Positions 33,899 through 40,963 of a stretch of 44,156 nt of DNA are shown piece after piece. This DNA is from a bacterium (GTDB taxonomy: Bacteria > Patescibacteriota > Microgenomatia > UBA1406 > GWC2-37-13), in assembly GCA_021789865.1 (NCBI GenBank), contig JAJYIX010000004.1:1-44156 (forward strand), given 5' to 3'. Every line of letters begins with the position of its first letter. The first letter of the stretch is position 1. Below the pieces are notes generated by a model, which worked only from the letters and a program-made list of their open reading frames with translations, had not been told where the DNA came from and made no database searches. Both the position numbers and the translations under genes were made by a program.

Positions 33899-34468
33899 TT
33901 AATCCCCATGACTTTTCAGGACAATCTCAATATCCTGATAAAGTTTATCGAATTTTACCCAACCGCTTTCGGAATTTATATGACCAGCGTTTGGTATGAA
34001 AGTAAGTTCTATCCCCAATCGTCGTGCCAGCTCTTTTCCGTTTCCCAAGGAAACATACGGATCGCTCTCGGAATGATATGCGCTGAATTTTTTTGCCTTG
34101 TGGATTATTGACGGCCAGTCGAATTCAAAATGGGTGAAAACATAATCACTGTCGTAATATTTTATCGGTCTGACACCTACCGGGGCTGCGACAAAAAAAG
34201 CAGCCGACACCGGTCCTTTCAATTGCTCAAGTACTTTGAGTAAAAACATTCCTCCCAGACTGTGCCCGACAAAAATCGTTTCTTCATTTATGTATTCGTT
34301 ATATTTATTTAATATTTCAAGCCATGACGATAACGATTGTCCTGCCGGTGTCGGAAATCTTGGAACAATGACACGAAGTCCTTCCCCTTCCAATTTTTCT
34401 TTTAACCAAGGAAACCAATTCCCCTCCGGACTACCGCCTGTGCCATGAAAGATAAAAACTGTCCTCAT
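33899..34468 (-). CDS. RBBP9/YdeN-like alpha/beta hydrolase
   Basis: A 189-residue small serine hydrolase. HGTGGSPEGNW is the oxyanion segment, GHSLGG the nucleophile elbow, SESDPYVS the acid and NAGHIN the base, matching the RBBP9/YdeN family in order and length. The substrate is unknown. First gene of a three-gene unit. Confidence 0.88.
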   Translation of the reverse strand: MRTVFIFHGTGGSPEGNWFPWLKEKLEGEGLRVIVPRFPTPAGQSLSSWLEILNKYNEYINEETIFVGHSLGGMFLLKVLEQLKGPVSAAFFVAAPVGVRPIKYYDSDYVFTHFEFDWPSIIHKAKKFSAYHSESDPYVSLGNGKELARRLGIELTFIPNAGHINSESGWVKFDKLYQDIEIVLKSHGD

Positions 34469-34879
34469 ATAAATGTAATTATATAGTCTAATTCTCCAGG
34501 ATGATGACCCCGTCTCGCCGAAGCCGATCCAAATTATTCGAACGAATCCCGCTTTCGCGGTAAGCGGATTGTATCCGCCGTAGCCCGCTTCAGCAGGCGA
34601 AGGCGGAGCGCCCGTGTCTGGAATTTTTAACTCCTATAGTCACCGGGCGTTTATCTACACCTTTTCCTATCCATTGTACCAAATCTCCAGGATGAAAGCG
34701 GGCTTTATCCTTATAGTGCTGAGGTTAAATGAAACACATAAAGAAAAACTGTCTCATTCTCCAGGCTAATTGAGACAAATGAGACAGTCCTGCAGTTAAT
34801 GTTTCATGTATTTGTAAGCTTCTTGATATAAACCTATAGTATTTATTGTTTAAAGATAATTTGCTCTTTTTTAGGTAAT
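34469..34879. repeat. Non-coding stretch with TCTCCAGG repeats and hairpins
   Basis: About 410 bases without a gene. TCTCCAGG occurs at about 34493, 34684 and 34757. There is a GC-rich island at about 34530-34615 with CCGCTTTCGCGGTAAGCGG and CAGCAGGCGAAGGCGG. An 11-base inverted repeat ACTGTCTCATT / AATGAGACAGT spans 34748-34758 and 34778-34788, with an extra inner TGAGACA. It lies at the left border of the phage-derived module, so it may include an insertion boundary, but no direct-repeat attachment site could be defined. Confidence 0.45.
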
Positions 34880-34907
34880 TTGACAGGCAGGAAATAAGTT
34901 ATAAAAT
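34880..34907 (+). promoter_or_regulatory. Promoter of the phage-derived module
   Basis: TTGACA (34880-34885), a 16-base spacer and TAAAAT (34902-34907). The ATG at 34915 follows after 7 bases, again a leaderless geometry. Confidence 0.6.
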
Positions 34908-34914
34908 TTAAGAT

Positions 34915-35673
34915 ATGAAGAACATGAAAGACGACTATTTTACAAAACAACTGGAAAAAATAAACCAAAGGATCAAGCTCTTAATTATCAAGCCCGATTT
35001 TCAAGAGGATATGTTGGCATTAAGAAAGAAATGGAAAGTTCCACAAAATGGTATTAAGGGAAATGATGCCTCCGAAAAATGGCATCGGGAACTTTATCGA
35101 AGTGAAGAAGAATATTTTAAAAACGTCTGGGGAATACGTCGAAAAGATATAACTAAACTTAAAAAAGAAAGAAGATTTCAAGAAGCCGAAAATTTAACGA
35201 GAGAACTAAATAACGGTATGCCGATAAATGCTTTTCGAATCGATATAAAAAATTTATTAAGAAAATATAAATTGCCCTTAAGATGGGAGAATGGGATTAA
35301 AAGATATCTGTTATTTAACGACCCAGACAATATGGCAATATCAATTGGCGTAACTGTCCATTTTGAATATGACAAAGATTCAAGTCTTCCAAAATTATTT
35401 ATTGGTATAGAGGATGACACAACCATTAATGACATAAAGGCAGTGTGGTCTGAAATAAAATTTCATCAAAAAAGACTGAATTCCCATGTAAAAGATAAAT
35501 TCCAGCCAATCATAAATTTTGACCGAGACAGGAGGGCATATGAACTTAAACAAGAAGGAAAAACTATCGATGAGATTGAAGATGCAATTCAGGAAGAGTT
35601 TAACGAATCGCTCGATTATAACGAGCTAAATATTGCCATAAAACGATATATAAAACGCCTCAACACCAATTAA
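34915..35673 (+). CDS. Hypothetical protein of the phage-derived module
   Basis: A 252-residue charged protein with no recognised family. The N-terminal ~100 residues are helical and basic, the middle (about 130-175) is beta-rich (AISIGVTVHFEY, LPKLFIGIEDDTTIND), and the C-terminal 50 residues look like a helix-turn-helix (RRAYELKQEGKTIDEIEDAI), suggesting DNA binding. Context suggests a phage regulator or packaging accessory. It has its own strong promoter. Confidence 0.6.
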   Translation: MKNMKDDYFTKQLEKINQRIKLLIIKPDFQEDMLALRKKWKVPQNGIKGNDASEKWHRELYRSEEEYFKNVWGIRRKDITKLKKERRFQEAENLTRELNNGMPINAFRIDIKNLLRKYKLPLRWENGIKRYLLFNDPDNMAISIGVTVHFEYDKDSSLPKLFIGIEDDTTINDIKAVWSEIKFHQKRLNSHVKDKFQPIINFDRDRRAYELKQEGKTIDEIEDAIQEEFNESLDYNELNIAIKRYIKRLNTN

Positions 35674-35710
35674 GCTTAATTGACGTTTATACAAACAATC
35701 TTCTTTTTCC

Positions 35711-35716
35711 TATACT
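35711..35716 (+). promoter_or_regulatory. -10 box of the ParB-methyltransferase gene
   Basis: TATACT six bases before the ATG at 35723, with no Shine-Dalgarno sequence. This implies an internal leaderless transcript start inside the module. Confidence 0.45.
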
Positions 35717-35722
35717 GGCTTC

Positions 35723-36994
35723 ATGATTAATTTAGTTTGGCACAATGAGAAACGAAAAGTACGGGATCTCACCCCTTATGCGAAGAATCGGCGTATCTTG
35801 ACTGAGTTTAAGGCTAAAAAACTTGAAGAAGGACTCAAAAAATTCAATCTTGTTGAGATTCCGGCAATTGACGTTGACAATACAATAATTGCCGGTCATC
35901 AACGTCTAAAAATATTAATTCTTTTAGGAAGAGGAGACGAGGAAATTGACGTTAGAGTTCCAAATCGAAAATTAACTGATGAAGAACTTCAAGAATATAA
36001 CTTAAGAAGCAATGTGCCTATTGGTGAATGGGACTTCGAGCTCTTGAAAGATATAGATATTGATTTACTTCTTGATGTTGGATTTGAAGAGACTGATCTG
36101 TCGCAAATTTGGGATAATCAGCTTGCGATAGATGGCGACGAATTCGATGAACAAATAGAATTGAAAAAAATTAAGGAGCCGATAACTAAACCTGGCGACA
36201 TATATTTACTAGGTTCGCATAAACTTCTCTGCTTTGACTCAAATGATCCTGATTCAGTAAAAAAACTGACAAATGAAAGAAATGTTTCTTTAATGATTAA
36301 CGATCCAATCTATAACATTTCTTTAAACTATGACAAGGGATTTGGAAAAAGAAGTAAGTACGGCGGAACTGTAAATGACACAAAAACGGATGCGAAGTAC
36401 AAAGAATTTTTAAAAAAAGCTATGGTAAACGGATTAAGTATTTGTAAGTCGGACGCCCACATATTCTATTTTTGTGATGAAAGCTATATCTGGCTTATCC
36501 AGACGCTTTATCAAGAATTAGGCATAACTAATAGACGCGTTTGCCTCTGGATAAAAAATAATCAAAACCCAACACCTGGCGTGGCCTTTAGCAAAGCGTA
36601 CGAACCATGCGTCTATGGGAGCATAGGAAAGCCCTATCTTTCTCCACTAGTCAAAAATCTAAATGAGATTATGGATAAAGAGGTTAGTACTGGAAACGGA
36701 ACGCTTGATGATATCATCGATCTATTTAACATCTGGCTCGTCAAGAGGCTCCCAACATCAGAATACGAACATGCGACTTCCAAACCTCCAACACTTTATG
36801 AAAAAGCTTTAAGACGTTGTACCATACCGGGAGATATAGTATTGGATTTATACGCCGGTGGCGGCCCACTAATCGTTGCCGCCGAGCAGTTAAAACGAAA
36901 GGCATTATTAGTTGAGATCGAACCGATATTTTGCGATCTTATAATCCGAAGATATGAACACCTTACCGGAATTAAAACAATCAAGGTCACTTAA
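35723..36994 (+). CDS. ParB-domain DNA methyltransferase (N4/N6, beta-type)
   Basis: A 423-residue fusion of a ParB/sulfiredoxin-like nuclease-type domain (about 1-110, with GHQR near 58-61) and a DNA methyltransferase domain. Motif IV precedes motif I, as in the beta class. Motif IV is NDPIY (193-197) rather than the usual DPPY, and the SAM motif is DLYAGGGPLI rather than DxFxGSGST. Both deviations may reduce activity. Such proteins are common next to phage terminases. The 3' end overlaps the second methyltransferase gene by 41 bases. Confidence 0.85.
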   Translation: MINLVWHNEKRKVRDLTPYAKNRRILTEFKAKKLEEGLKKFNLVEIPAIDVDNTIIAGHQRLKILILLGRGDEEIDVRVPNRKLTDEELQEYNLRSNVPIGEWDFELLKDIDIDLLLDVGFEETDLSQIWDNQLAIDGDEFDEQIELKKIKEPITKPGDIYLLGSHKLLCFDSNDPDSVKKLTNERNVSLMINDPIYNISLNYDKGFGKRSKYGGTVNDTKTDAKYKEFLKKAMVNGLSICKSDAHIFYFCDESYIWLIQTLYQELGITNRRVCLWIKNNQNPTPGVAFSKAYEPCVYGSIGKPYLSPLVKNLNEIMDKEVSTGNGTLDDIIDLFNIWLVKRLPTSEYEHATSKPPTLYEKALRRCTIPGDIVLDLYAGGGPLIVAAEQLKRKALLVEIEPIFCDLIIRRYEHLTGIKTIKVT

Positions 36995-37733
36995 ATATGG
37001 CGATTGTTTTGCTTTAGGTCCGCACCGCCTAATTTTTGGTGACTCATGCGATCCTAATATTATTAAAAAACTTATCCAAAAAGATAGAATTAGCTTGTTA
37101 TTATGCGATATTCCCTATGGAATATCTTATGTTCAAAGTAAAAAAGGGTTCATTAATTTGAATAAAAAGGATAAAGTCATTGTCAACGATAATGAACAAT
37201 CAGAAGAAAAATATGTTGAGTTCAATAAAAGTTGGCTTGAAGCAGTTAAACCGTATCTCTCCTCAAAGAATTCATTCTATATTTTCAACTCCGACAAAAT
37301 GCTTTTTGCGCTTAGAAAAGGAATTGAGGACGCCGGATTTCGCTTTACTCAAATTTTAATCTGGATCAAAAACCAGGCGATTATGGGTCGGATGCACTAT
37401 CTTCCTCAACACGAACTCATAATATTTGGCTGGTTTGGCAAACATAATTTTTACAAATCACCCGATCGCAGCGTTTTATTTTATCCAAAACCCAATAAAA
37501 GTATCTATCACCCGACGATGAAACCAATTCCTCTTTTGCGACAACTTATCTTGAATAGTAGTCGGATCGGAGACTTTGTCTTTGACGGGTTTGGAGGATC
37601 AGGACAAACTTTATTGGCCTGTGAACAAACTAGAAGAAAATGTTTAATGGTTGAGATTGACGTGGAGTATGTGACAACAATAATTCAAAGATACGAAAAG
37701 TTCACAGGATTAAAACTTAAAAAGATTTCTTAA
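36954..37733 (+). CDS. DNA methyltransferase (beta-type), without ParB domain
   Basis: A 259-residue methyltransferase. Residues 15-35 (YGDCFALGPHRLIFGDSCDP) parallel the domain start of the preceding protein (PGDIYLLGSHKLLCFDS), so it looks like a duplicated C-terminal half. Motif IV is CDIPY (51-55) instead of DPPY, and the SAM motif FDGFGGSGQT is intact. N4-cytosine or N6-adenine methylation is expected; specificity is unknown. No restriction endonuclease gene is adjacent. Confidence 0.87.
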   Translation: MNTLPELKQSRSLKYGDCFALGPHRLIFGDSCDPNIIKKLIQKDRISLLLCDIPYGISYVQSKKGFINLNKKDKVIVNDNEQSEEKYVEFNKSWLEAVKPYLSSKNSFYIFNSDKMLFALRKGIEDAGFRFTQILIWIKNQAIMGRMHYLPQHELIIFGWFGKHNFYKSPDRSVLFYPKPNKSIYHPTMKPIPLLRQLILNSSRIGDFVFDGFGGSGQTLLACEQTRRKCLMVEIDVEYVTTIIQRYEKFTGLKLKKIS

Positions 37734-37738
37734 TCTAT

Positions 37739-38173
37739 ATGAATAATACTATTGAAAAACGACAGCAGCAGGAAAAAGAACTTATCTTTGAACAGTTAAA
37801 AAAATGTCCGATTATATCTGTTGCCTGTGAAAAAGCAGGAGTACCTCGACCAAATTACTATCGCTGGAAAAGGGAAGATTCGGAATTTGCTAGATTAACT
37901 GATGAGGCAATCCGTGAAGGCGAAAAATTGGCTAGTGATGTTGCTGAATCACAGCTTTTAACATTAATAAAAAATAGCAATCTCGGTGCCATTATTTTCT
38001 GGCTCCGTCACCATCATCCAAACTATGCCAACAAAATTGAAGTAACCGCTCGACTTAAACAAGATGAAAAGTTAACGCCCGATCAGGAAGCCTTGATAGA
38101 TAAGGCTTTAAAACTTGCCGCTCTTGTCCCAACCATTAATAATTTAAAGGATAAGGAGCCTAAAAAATTATGA
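37739..38173 (+). CDS. Phage terminase small subunit-like protein
   Basis: A 144-residue protein with an N-terminal helix-turn-helix (ISVACEKAGVPRPNYYRWKR, about 25-44), a central oligomerisation helix and FWLRHHHPNYANK, which recurs in small terminases. It would recognise the packaging-start DNA and load the large subunit. It starts 5 bases after the methyltransferase stop and overlaps the large-subunit gene by 4 bases. Confidence 0.75.
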   Translation: MNNTIEKRQQQEKELIFEQLKKCPIISVACEKAGVPRPNYYRWKREDSEFARLTDEAIREGEKLASDVAESQLLTLIKNSNLGAIIFWLRHHHPNYANKIEVTARLKQDEKLTPDQEALIDKALKLAALVPTINNLKDKEPKKL

Positions 38174-39684
38174 TTATTACACCACTCACTAATGATGAGC
38201 TTGTTAAAATTAAAAGTGACAGAAGTGTCAGGCGGATACTAGCCCAGAAAAACCACTATTGGTTTTTCGCTATATATTTATCCCATTACATCCAGTATCC
38301 CTTTGCCCCGATTCACTACCAGATGTTTGATATAACAGAAGATCAAAAAATGTCATTGGCAATATTAGTTGCTTTTAGAAATTCAGAAAAATCAACCATA
38401 ATGACCGCCTCATATCCAATCTGGTCTATTATTGGAATACAAAAGAAGAAATTTGTCCTAATTATCAGTCAAACCCAAAATCAAGCCAGACTTCACCTAA
38501 CTAATATCAAGCGTGAACTTGAAGGAAACAATCTTTTGAAAGATGATATCGGACCATTTGAAGAGTATTCTGACGAATGGGGTGCAAATTCTATTGTCTT
38601 ATCAAACTATAACGCCAGAATTACAGCCGCATCTACCGAGCAGAGTATCCGTGGTATGCGCCATGGTCAATACCGACCAGATCTAATTATCGCCGATGAT
38701 ATCGAAGATCTCCAATCGGTCAAAACCAAAGAAGGGAGAGACCGCACTTTTAACTGGTTTAACGGTGAAGTTATTCCGGTTGGTGATACGAATACGAAAA
38801 TCGTTGTCGTTGGAAATTTGCTTCATGAAGATTCATTAATCATGCGTCTTCGAAAACTCATACAAGAAGAAAAGTTAACCGCTTCATTTTTTGCGTTTCC
38901 TCTCCTTGATGAAAAAGATGCAATTACCTGGCCGGGAAAGTTCCCAACAATGAAAGAGATTGAAACCCTAAAAAAATCAGTCCCATCAGAATCGGCCTTT
39001 TCCAGGGAATATCTTTTGAAGATTATCTCCGATGCTGATCGGTTAGTACATCCGTCCTGGATTCATGGCTATGATGTTATACCGCCTCAAGAACAAAGAC
39101 ACTATCTATATACCGCAACCGGAATCGACTTAGCGATTTCGGAAAAAGAATCGGCCGATTATACAGCTATGGTATCTGGAAAAATCTATAGTCCGCCGGA
39201 AGGTCTTAGAATATATATTCTGCCAAATCCAGTTAATAAACGGATGGGCTTCCCTGAGACTGTTGAACAGGCCATTTCTTTATCAAAGGCCCTAGGAAAC
39301 GGCTACTACACTGAGCTTTTTATCGAAAATGTTGGTTATCAAGACGCATTTATCCAACATCTAAAAAACATTAACGTTCCGGCAGAAGGTGTTAAAACTG
39401 GAGGTCAAGGAAAACGGGAACGATTGGCACTGGTTACTCATATGATTCAACAAGGCAAGGTACTTTTTCCAAGGCACGGATGTGAGGATCTGATTTTACA
39501 GCTTACGGGCTTTGGAGTTGAGAAACATGATGATCTAGCCGATGCTTTTTCTCTTTTGATATTAAAGATCATAAGTGATGATCGGCCTCAACCAAAACTT
39601 ACAGTTATTGATATTGGTCCATCTGTTTTTGGTGATTTTTCCCAGTTTGGAGATTTTAAAATAACAAGGGATAAGATTTTTTAA
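38170..39684 (+). CDS. Phage terminase large subunit
   Basis: A 504-residue packaging motor. The ATPase domain has an unusual Walker A, AFRNSEKST (residues 68-76), with Glu where Gly normally precedes the Lys. Walker B plus catalytic Glu is LIIADDIED (172-180). The C-terminal RNase-H-like nuclease keeps its acids: D320 and D330, E386, and D454/D455/D458 in DDLADAF. The nuclease looks intact while the ATP loop is atypical. It overlaps the convergent XRE gene by 4 bases. Confidence 0.88.
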   Translation: MIITPLTNDELVKIKSDRSVRRILAQKNHYWFFAIYLSHYIQYPFAPIHYQMFDITEDQKMSLAILVAFRNSEKSTIMTASYPIWSIIGIQKKKFVLIISQTQNQARLHLTNIKRELEGNNLLKDDIGPFEEYSDEWGANSIVLSNYNARITAASTEQSIRGMRHGQYRPDLIIADDIEDLQSVKTKEGRDRTFNWFNGEVIPVGDTNTKIVVVGNLLHEDSLIMRLRKLIQEEKLTASFFAFPLLDEKDAITWPGKFPTMKEIETLKKSVPSESAFSREYLLKIISDADRLVHPSWIHGYDVIPPQEQRHYLYTATGIDLAISEKESADYTAMVSGKIYSPPEGLRIYILPNPVNKRMGFPETVEQAISLSKALGNGYYTELFIENVGYQDAFIQHLKNINVPAEGVKTGGQGKRERLALVTHMIQQGKVLFPRHGCEDLILQLTGFGVEKHDDLADAFSLLILKIISDDRPQPKLTVIDIGPSVFGDFSQFGDFKITRDKIF

Positions 39685-39902
39685 AGGGAAAGGAACTCAG
39701 AAGACTTGATTTTAAGAGCTTTGACAATCCTATAAACCGTAAAAATAGGAGGATTTGATTCTCCTCTTTCAATTCTCCCCATATATGTTCTATGAATTCC
39801 GACCCGATCTGCAAAAGCCTCCTGAGAAAGTCCCGATGATTTCCGTAAATATTTTATTCGTTCACCAAACTTTTTTAAGACCAGATCTTTTGAGACTGCC
39901 AT
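39681..39902 (-). CDS. XRE-family helix-turn-helix regulator
   Basis: A 73-residue Cro/C1-type DNA-binding protein. The helix-turn-helix is GLSQEAFADRVGIHRTYMGRIERGESNPP, with helices filling the rest. It has no extra domain. TACAAT on the minus strand (39914-39909) lies 6 bases before the ATG, a leaderless start. It may be a phage-derived repressor, or regulate itself and the divergent zinc-ribbon gene through the nearby inverted repeat. Confidence 0.9.
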   Translation of the reverse strand: MAVSKDLVLKKFGERIKYLRKSSGLSQEAFADRVGIHRTYMGRIERGESNPPIFTVYRIVKALKIKSSEFLSL

Positions 39903-39943
39903 GTAAAAATTGTAAGTATATGTAGCTTCATAGTCTACACTCT

Positions 39944-39963
39944 AAGCGTGTTCATTTACGCTT
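39944..39963. promoter_or_regulatory. Inverted repeat between XRE and zinc-ribbon genes
   Basis: AAGCGT-N8-ACGCTT (39944-39949 and 39958-39963) in the divergent gap, a candidate operator for the XRE protein. Confidence 0.4.
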
Positions 39964-40039
39964 GATTTTACCTTTATAGTGCGATATATTGAGAAAAGGT
40001 AAACCCCGTTTAAAAGAATACGAAGGGAGGTGAAAATAT

Positions 40040-40657
40040 ATGAAGAAATGCACGTCATGCCGAAAAGAAATTGACTCAAAAGCGACTAAATGCCCTCATT
40101 GTCAGACAGATCAAAGAAACTGGTTTATCAAACACCCAATTTTGACCATTATATTAGTATTATTTATCCTTGGAATCATTGGTGCCAATAGTGGGACTAA
40201 AAAGATAGGAACGACTGGGACTTCAGGAAATGAAGCTAGTCAACCAACAACATCGGAAGCTCCACCAACCAAAACTTACAAGATGGGAGATCTCGTTGAC
40301 TTGAATGGTAAAACAATGGCTGTCAATGCTGTAGCCGACTATATAAGTGGTAACCAGTTTTTAATCCCAAAAAGCGGTAACAAATTTGTAGCGGTAGATA
40401 TAACCTTACAGAATAACTCAAAGGATCCATATATTTATAACGCTCTTGAGTTTAAATTACATGATAATCAGGACTATAGCTATGATATGGCGGTATCTGA
40501 TAAGGATCCTCAATTAAGTTCCGGGACCATCCAACCAGGAGAGAAAACAAGAGGATTTATCACTTATGAAATTCCTGAAGGAAATACACCGGCTAAATTG
40601 GAATATACGCCAGGATTTTGGAATCTATCACAGATTATCGTAGATCTGACGAAGTAA
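40040..40657 (+). CDS. Zinc-ribbon membrane protein with DUF4352-like domain
   Basis: A 205-residue protein. An N-terminal zinc ribbon has C4, C7, C18 and C21 (CTSC, CPHC). A membrane helix follows at about 33-49 (ILTIILVLFILGIIGAN), then a Ser/Thr/Pro linker and an extracytoplasmic immunoglobulin-like DUF4352 domain (GNKFVAVDITLQNNSKDPYIYN, PGEKTRGFITYEIP). Function unknown. Unlike many neighbours it has a full Shine-Dalgarno sequence (GGGAGGTG at 40025-40032, 7 bases before ATG), and it is closed by a strong terminator. Confidence 0.85.
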   Translation: MKKCTSCRKEIDSKATKCPHCQTDQRNWFIKHPILTIILVLFILGIIGANSGTKKIGTTGTSGNEASQPTTSEAPPTKTYKMGDLVDLNGKTMAVNAVADYISGNQFLIPKSGNKFVAVDITLQNNSKDPYIYNALEFKLHDNQDYSYDMAVSDKDPQLSSGTIQPGEKTRGFITYEIPEGNTPAKLEYTPGFWNLSQIIVDLTK

Positions 40658-40676
40658 GTGATTAAGAAATGCTAAT

Positions 40677-40703
40677 AAAAAAGCGGCCAAAAGCCGCTTT
40701 TTT
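40677..40703 (+). terminator. Intrinsic terminator
   Basis: AAAAAAGCGGC, loop CAAAA, GCCGCTTTTTT: a perfect hairpin with a six-T tail, 20 bases after the zinc-ribbon gene. It isolates the arginine operon promoter downstream. Confidence 0.9.
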
Positions 40704-40733
40704 AATGAGTCTAAATTTACTATAGGGTTGCCC

Positions 40734-40761
40734 TTGACAAATCAAAAAACTAGTATATAAT
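40734..40761 (+). promoter_or_regulatory. Promoter of the arginine operon
   Basis: TTGACA (40734-40739), a 16-base spacer and TATAAT (40756-40761): consensus boxes. The expected transcription start near 40768 is within 2 bases of the ATG of the leader frame at 40770. Confidence 0.85.
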
Positions 40762-40769
40762 TCTTTTAT

Positions 40770-40844
40770 ATGGTCAAATTACTATCTGTATCCAATTCGC
40801 AATCTAGGCGAACCTTTGGGGAAGGTAGTATTCTTTTGGCCTAA
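40770..40844 (+). CDS. Putative arginine leader peptide (24 codons)
   Basis: ATG 40770 to TAA 40842-40844. The peptide contains S-N-S-Q-S-R-R-T-F-G-E-G, with adjacent arginine codons AGG-CGA at 40806-40811. It starts at or within about 2 bases of the predicted transcript 5' end, so it is leaderless. The Arg pair sits 3 bases before the antiterminator stem, and the stop codon falls in the antiterminator loop. This is the geometry for a ribosome that stalls when Arg-tRNA is scarce. Confidence 0.7.
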   Translation: MVKLLSVSNSQSRRTFGEGSILLA

Positions 40845-40894
40845 ACCAAAGAGGAAAATATTATCAACCCCGAGCTAAGATGCTCGGGTTTTTT
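40815..40894 (+). promoter_or_regulatory. Transcription attenuator: antiterminator versus terminator
   Basis: Antiterminator: UUUGGGG (40815-40821) pairs with CCCCGAG (40868-40874), and GGUAGUAUU (40824-40832) with AAUAUUAUC (40857-40865), separated by a symmetric AA/AA internal loop. CUUUUGG (40833-40839) pairs with CCAAAG (40846-40851) at the top. Terminator: CCCGAGC (40869-40875), loop UAAGAU, GCUCGGG (40882-40888), then six U. Both structures need CCCGAG, so they exclude each other. Confidence 0.75.
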
Positions 40895-40911
40895 AATGGC
40901 CAAAAATACAC

Positions 40912-40943
40912 TCCCCCGGACTAAACACCCGGGGGATTTTTTT
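40912..40943 (+). terminator. Second terminator hairpin before argG
   Basis: UCCCCCGG (40912-40919), loop ACUAAACAC, CCGGGGGA (40929-40936), then seven U, ending 20 bases before the argG ATG. Alternatively CUCGGGU (40883-40889, the 3' arm of the first terminator) can pair with ACCCGGG (40927-40933), which would prevent this hairpin. Confidence 0.8.
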
Positions 40944-40963
40944 ATTAAAAGTTAAATCCAAAT

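Larger units (their letters stand above)
34915..39684 (+). mobile_element. Phage-derived DNA packaging / methylation module
   Basis: Five consecutive co-oriented genes: unknown protein, ParB-methyltransferase, methyltransferase, small terminase, large terminase. The last four are separated by at most 5 bases or overlap. No portal, protease, capsid, tail, integrase or lysis gene is present before the inverted XRE gene. It is either a decayed prophage or a retained packaging module. Confidence 0.7.
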
